Shown: in pieces, positions 20,738 to 23,070 of the stretch | How positions within the stretch are numbered: the stretch's first letter is position 1 | How the letters are laid out: each line of letters starts with the position of its first letter | NCBI GenBank assembly: GCA_005888755.1 | Contig: VBBQ01000037.1 | Location: forward strand, 56,784-79,853 | Length of the DNA stretch: 23,070 nucleotides | Direction of reading: 5' to 3' | Source of the DNA: Candidatus Bathyarchaeota archaeon | GTDB taxonomy: Archaea > Thermoproteota > Bathyarchaeia > 40CM-2-53-6 | Made by a program: the position numbers and the translations under genes | Notes under the pieces: generated by a model | The model's database searches: none | What the model was told of the DNA's origin: nothing | The model's input: only the letters and a program-made list of their open reading frames with translations

Positions 20738-21535
20738 TTGAATGAGGAAGCCCAGAAGCTGATGGAAGAGCTCGGTTTCTCGAGAGAAGGCTGCTCAATC
20801 TACTTCTCGCTCCTGGAAAAGCCATCCGGCGAAACCATCGAGCAGATATTGGCTCATTCAAGTTTTTCATCGCGAGAAGCTGAGAGAGCTGTGAAAGAGC
20901 TTGTTGAGAAAGGCATTGTGCGCGTTAGCAGCAACAAGCTCGAAGCGTCCGAGCCCAAGCTGTTCGTCGCAAGGATTCAGGATGTGAAACGTACAGAGAT
21001 GTCAAGAGATCTCGATTCGCTCAACGCAAAGAGCACACGATTGTTGTCCCTTCTAGAGCCACAGTATTGGGAGTTGCGACTAGGGGTCAAACCGGAAGAT
21101 CTTCTGGAACCCTTGTCCACGCTTGAAGAGATGGAGGTTCGGACTGTAAGAGCGATCGCCAATGCTACAAGAAACGTCTCTATCTCAGCAGAGACTTTTA
21201 GCTGGTTCGGCAAAGTCAAGGAAGAACTCTATCGAGCGATTGAAAGAGGAGTCAAATTCAGGCTCCTCATGACAGCCAAGGATTCAGACGCAGAGTCTCG
21301 AGCCCGCGAAGCAAAAGGGTTGGGAATAGAGGTTCGACAACCCAGAGAAGACTGGTACCCTGTCAGAGGCACCTTGTCAGACGACAAAGAGCTGGTCTTC
21401 CTCATATGGGCCACGAACGAGAGAGACGGACGAAGACCCAAGTTCTTCCGGCCACATTTCACTAAGAATAACGGGATGATACGAGTCTTCGCCGATGCGT
21501 TCGACAAACGCTGGTCCGACTCAAGACCAATCTAG
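20738..21535 (+). CDS. TrmB-like transcription regulator
   Basis: TrmB proteins are archaeal regulators, typically of sugar uptake and metabolism genes. Residues about 5-75 form the wHTH (LGFSREGCSIYFSLLEKPSG, then AERAVKELVEKGIVRVSS, with the wing NKLEASEPKLF). A helical linker follows (about 80-110, SRDLDSLNAKSTRLLSLLEP), then a C-terminal PLD-like domain (about 130-260) with VSISAETFSWFGKVKEELYRA and KFRLLMTAKD, as in the TrmB middle domain. No PLD catalytic HKD motif is seen, as expected for a regulator. The start is TTG 20738; ATG at residue 9 is the alternative. Its place between the glycan cluster and the sugar-phosphate mutase makes those plausible targets, with no direct evidence. 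Confidence 0.82.
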   Translation: MNEEAQKLMEELGFSREGCSIYFSLLEKPSGETIEQILAHSSFSSREAERAVKELVEKGIVRVSSNKLEASEPKLFVARIQDVKRTEMSRDLDSLNAKSTRLLSLLEPQYWELRLGVKPEDLLEPLSTLEEMEVRTVRAIANATRNVSISAETFSWFGKVKEELYRAIERGVKFRLLMTAKDSDAESRAREAKGLGIEVRQPREDWYPVRGTLSDDKELVFLIWATNERDGRRPKFFRPHFTKNNGMIRVFADAFDKRWSDSRPI

Positions 21536-21824
21536 AACGTTACGACCAGTTTCCCCAGTTGCACTTTTCTGCACAGCTCCCTAGCCCGAGGTTCTCTCAT
21601 GATACGCAAAACCTCTAAAGAATACCCCACTTTTTTGGTCGGATAATTCGCTGTCCGGTATCGATTCCGGGCGATCCTGGCAGGTCAGAGCGCAATCCAG
21701 GCATAACTGAAAAGGCGAAAAGACGGGAAATCTAGGACCAATCACGAACAAATCCATGGCAAAATAGGCACCACTTTCCGGATTCATGATCAGGGCTGAA
21801 AAAGGGGGTGATTTTCGGTCAGAA

Positions 21825-23070
21825 TCATAGTCTTCTATCGCCCACGGCATTCAGGACTAATGGTCGAAACTCATCCAGTATCTCTTGGAGCCGGTTCTTA
21901 GTTTTCGCTTCTGCGTAGAGCCTGAGCAAAGGCTCAGTGCCACTAGCCCGAATGAGAACCCATCCTCGTCCTTCAAAGTCCACGCGTATGCCGTCTAGGG
22001 TGCTGGATATTCTACCTTTGAGCCTCGTCTTGAGAATATTCATTGCGTGACTCTTTGCTTCTTCTTTGCACGGGATTTTCTCTTTGACCATGTGAAACCT
22101 TGGAAGCCGATCCAATAGCTTGGAAAATGGTCTACGATTCCTGACTATGGCGTTCACAACGAGAACCGCTGCTATGGTTCCGTCTCTGACGGGATGGTGA
22201 GGAGCGTAGAAGATACCTCCGTTCTCCTCTCCTCCCAGCAATGCGCCTTCTTTTACGACTGTTCTAGACACCTCAATACTGCCCACCCTGGTGAGGACAA
22301 GTTTGCCTTTTCTTTTCTTAGCTATCTCCGACACTACCATCGAAGTGTTGATGGGCGTTACAATCTTTGCGCCAGGATGACTTCTTAGCAGTTCGTCTTC
22401 AACGAGTGCGAGAGTCCGATCCCCAGGTTGAACGGTTCCTGTCTCGTCGACAAAGATCGCTCTGTCGCCATCTCCATCGTGAGCGATTCCTAAATCGGCC
22501 TCTTCCTCCCTCACGATCTTCGAGAGGGCGCCTAGGTTTTCGGGCCGGGGCTCCGAATTCCGACCCGGGAACTCGCCGTCAATCGCATCATTAATACCAA
22601 TCACGCGCGTTCCTAGCTTTCTGAGCAGCTTGGGGGTCGTGAGCGCGGCGACGCCGTTTCCTGTATCGATAACTATCTTCAGATTCTGGGTTGCATCTCT
22701 CGCAAGGACTTGACTTTCCAGTTTCTCGAAATATGACTCTATTCGTCCCTCGTTGATAACTCGTCGACCCGGCTGGTAACTTGCCCCCCATCTATCGCGA
22801 TGGATTAACAGTTCCATTTTCTCCTCTTTCGCTCGGGGGATCTCGATCCCGTCAGAATCGACGACTTTGAATCCGTTATATTCAGGCGGGTTGTGACTCG
22901 CGGTGATCATTATCCCGGCGGAATATGGGGTGTTCTTCACCATGAACTCCAATGCGGGGGTCGTGATCAAACCACGATCATCGACATCGTTTCCTCGGGC
23001 GAGCAGGCCTGCAGCAACTCCTTCGAGAAGCATCGGACTATAAAGGCGCCCATCTCTACCGATCTGCACT
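21825..23070 (-). CDS. Phosphomannomutase/phosphoglucosamine mutase (5' partial)
   Basis: The alpha-D-phosphohexomutase interconverts hexose 6- and 1-phosphates. All four family elements visible here are intact: the phosphoserine loop TASHNP (S58 of the visible part), the metal loop DGDGDR (198-203), the sugar-specificity loop GEENGG (280-285), and the phosphate site RASGTEP (374-380). The frame is still open at the right edge and the visible residues begin inside domain 1 (IGRDGRLYSPML), so about 40 N-terminal residues lie outside the window. The sugar loop GEENGG is of the PMM/PGM and GlmM type and does not settle the substrate. Its product, a hexose 1-phosphate, would feed the nucleotidyltransferase of the cluster nearby. 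Confidence 0.93.
   Translation of the reverse strand, partial: VQIGRDGRLYSPMLLEGVAAGLLARGNDVDDRGLITTPALEFMVKNTPYSAGIMITASHNPPEYNGFKVVDSDGIEIPRAKEEKMELLIHRDRWGASYQPGRRVINEGRIESYFEKLESQVLARDATQNLKIVIDTGNGVAALTTPKLLRKLGTRVIGINDAIDGEFPGRNSEPRPENLGALSKIVREEEADLGIAHDGDGDRAIFVDETGTVQPGDRTLALVEDELLRSHPGAKIVTPINTSMVVSEIAKKRKGKLVLTRVGSIEVSRTVVKEGALLGGEENGGIFYAPHHPVRDGTIAAVLVVNAIVRNRRPFSKLLDRLPRFHMVKEKIPCKEEAKSHAMNILKTRLKGRISSTLDGIRVDFEGRGWVLIRASGTEPLLRLYAEAKTKNRLQEILDEFRPLVLNAVGDRRL

Noticed and set aside
21581-21850. 89-codon minus-strand frame after the mutase gene
   Set aside because: It begins inside the end of the mutase gene in another phase, and its sequence shows no domain.
1-23070. CRISPR array, rRNA, SRP RNA or RNase P RNA
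   Set aside because: No regularly spaced direct repeats and no conserved cores of these RNAs were found on either strand by eye.

Overview
The window is archaeal. It has a complete transcription factor B, an archaeal-type phosphopantetheine adenylyltransferase, an aIF1/SUI1 protein, BRE/TATA promoters with very short or absent leaders, and a tRNA-Gln gene split by two introns, at least one with a good bulge-helix-bulge fold. Intermediate GC, many TTG starts and an encoded CCA end fit a TACK-type archaeon (Thaumarchaeota/Bathyarchaeota-like). That placement is inference; no marker here fixes it.

Layout. 1-2.0 kb: the tail of a membrane protein, a short tyrosine recombinase made of the catalytic domain only, a winged-helix-like protein, and coaD on the minus strand. 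2.57-2.71 kb: tRNA-Gln(CTG) with two introns. 2.8-11 kb: an accessory region of large exported proteins (a DNRLRE/beta-helix/PKD/propeller mosaic, a C-terminally anchored surface protein beside a membrane-tethered wHTH regulator, and a cohesin-like/Ig-like secreted protein). It is punctuated by three copies of the 3' end of the tRNA-Gln gene, each fused to a second short repeat that ends in an oligo-T tract. 11-14.7 kb: rhomboid protease, a two-TM protein, TFB, a Pcc1-like small protein, a 27-codon membrane ORF, aIF1 and a zinc-ribbon protein. 14.7-19.9 kb: a minus-strand sugar-nucleotide/glycosyltransferase cluster (membrane protein, GT2, epimerase, nucleotidyltransferase, epimerase/dehydratase, GT4). 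20.4-23.1 kb: a Cys-cluster protein, a TrmB-like regulator, and a phosphomannomutase/phosphoglucosamine mutase that runs off the window.

How they fit together. The mutase, nucleotidyltransferase, two NAD-dependent epimerases and two glycosyltransferases form a plausible route from hexose phosphate to activated sugars to a surface glycan. The exported proteins at 2.8-10.6 kb carry many N-x-S/T sequons and are plausible acceptors (inference). The main oddities are the dispersed tRNA-3'-end repeats, a TCGA-rich promoter pattern shared by the membrane-bound regulator and its neighbour, and a frameshift that cuts off the N-terminus of the GT4 gene.
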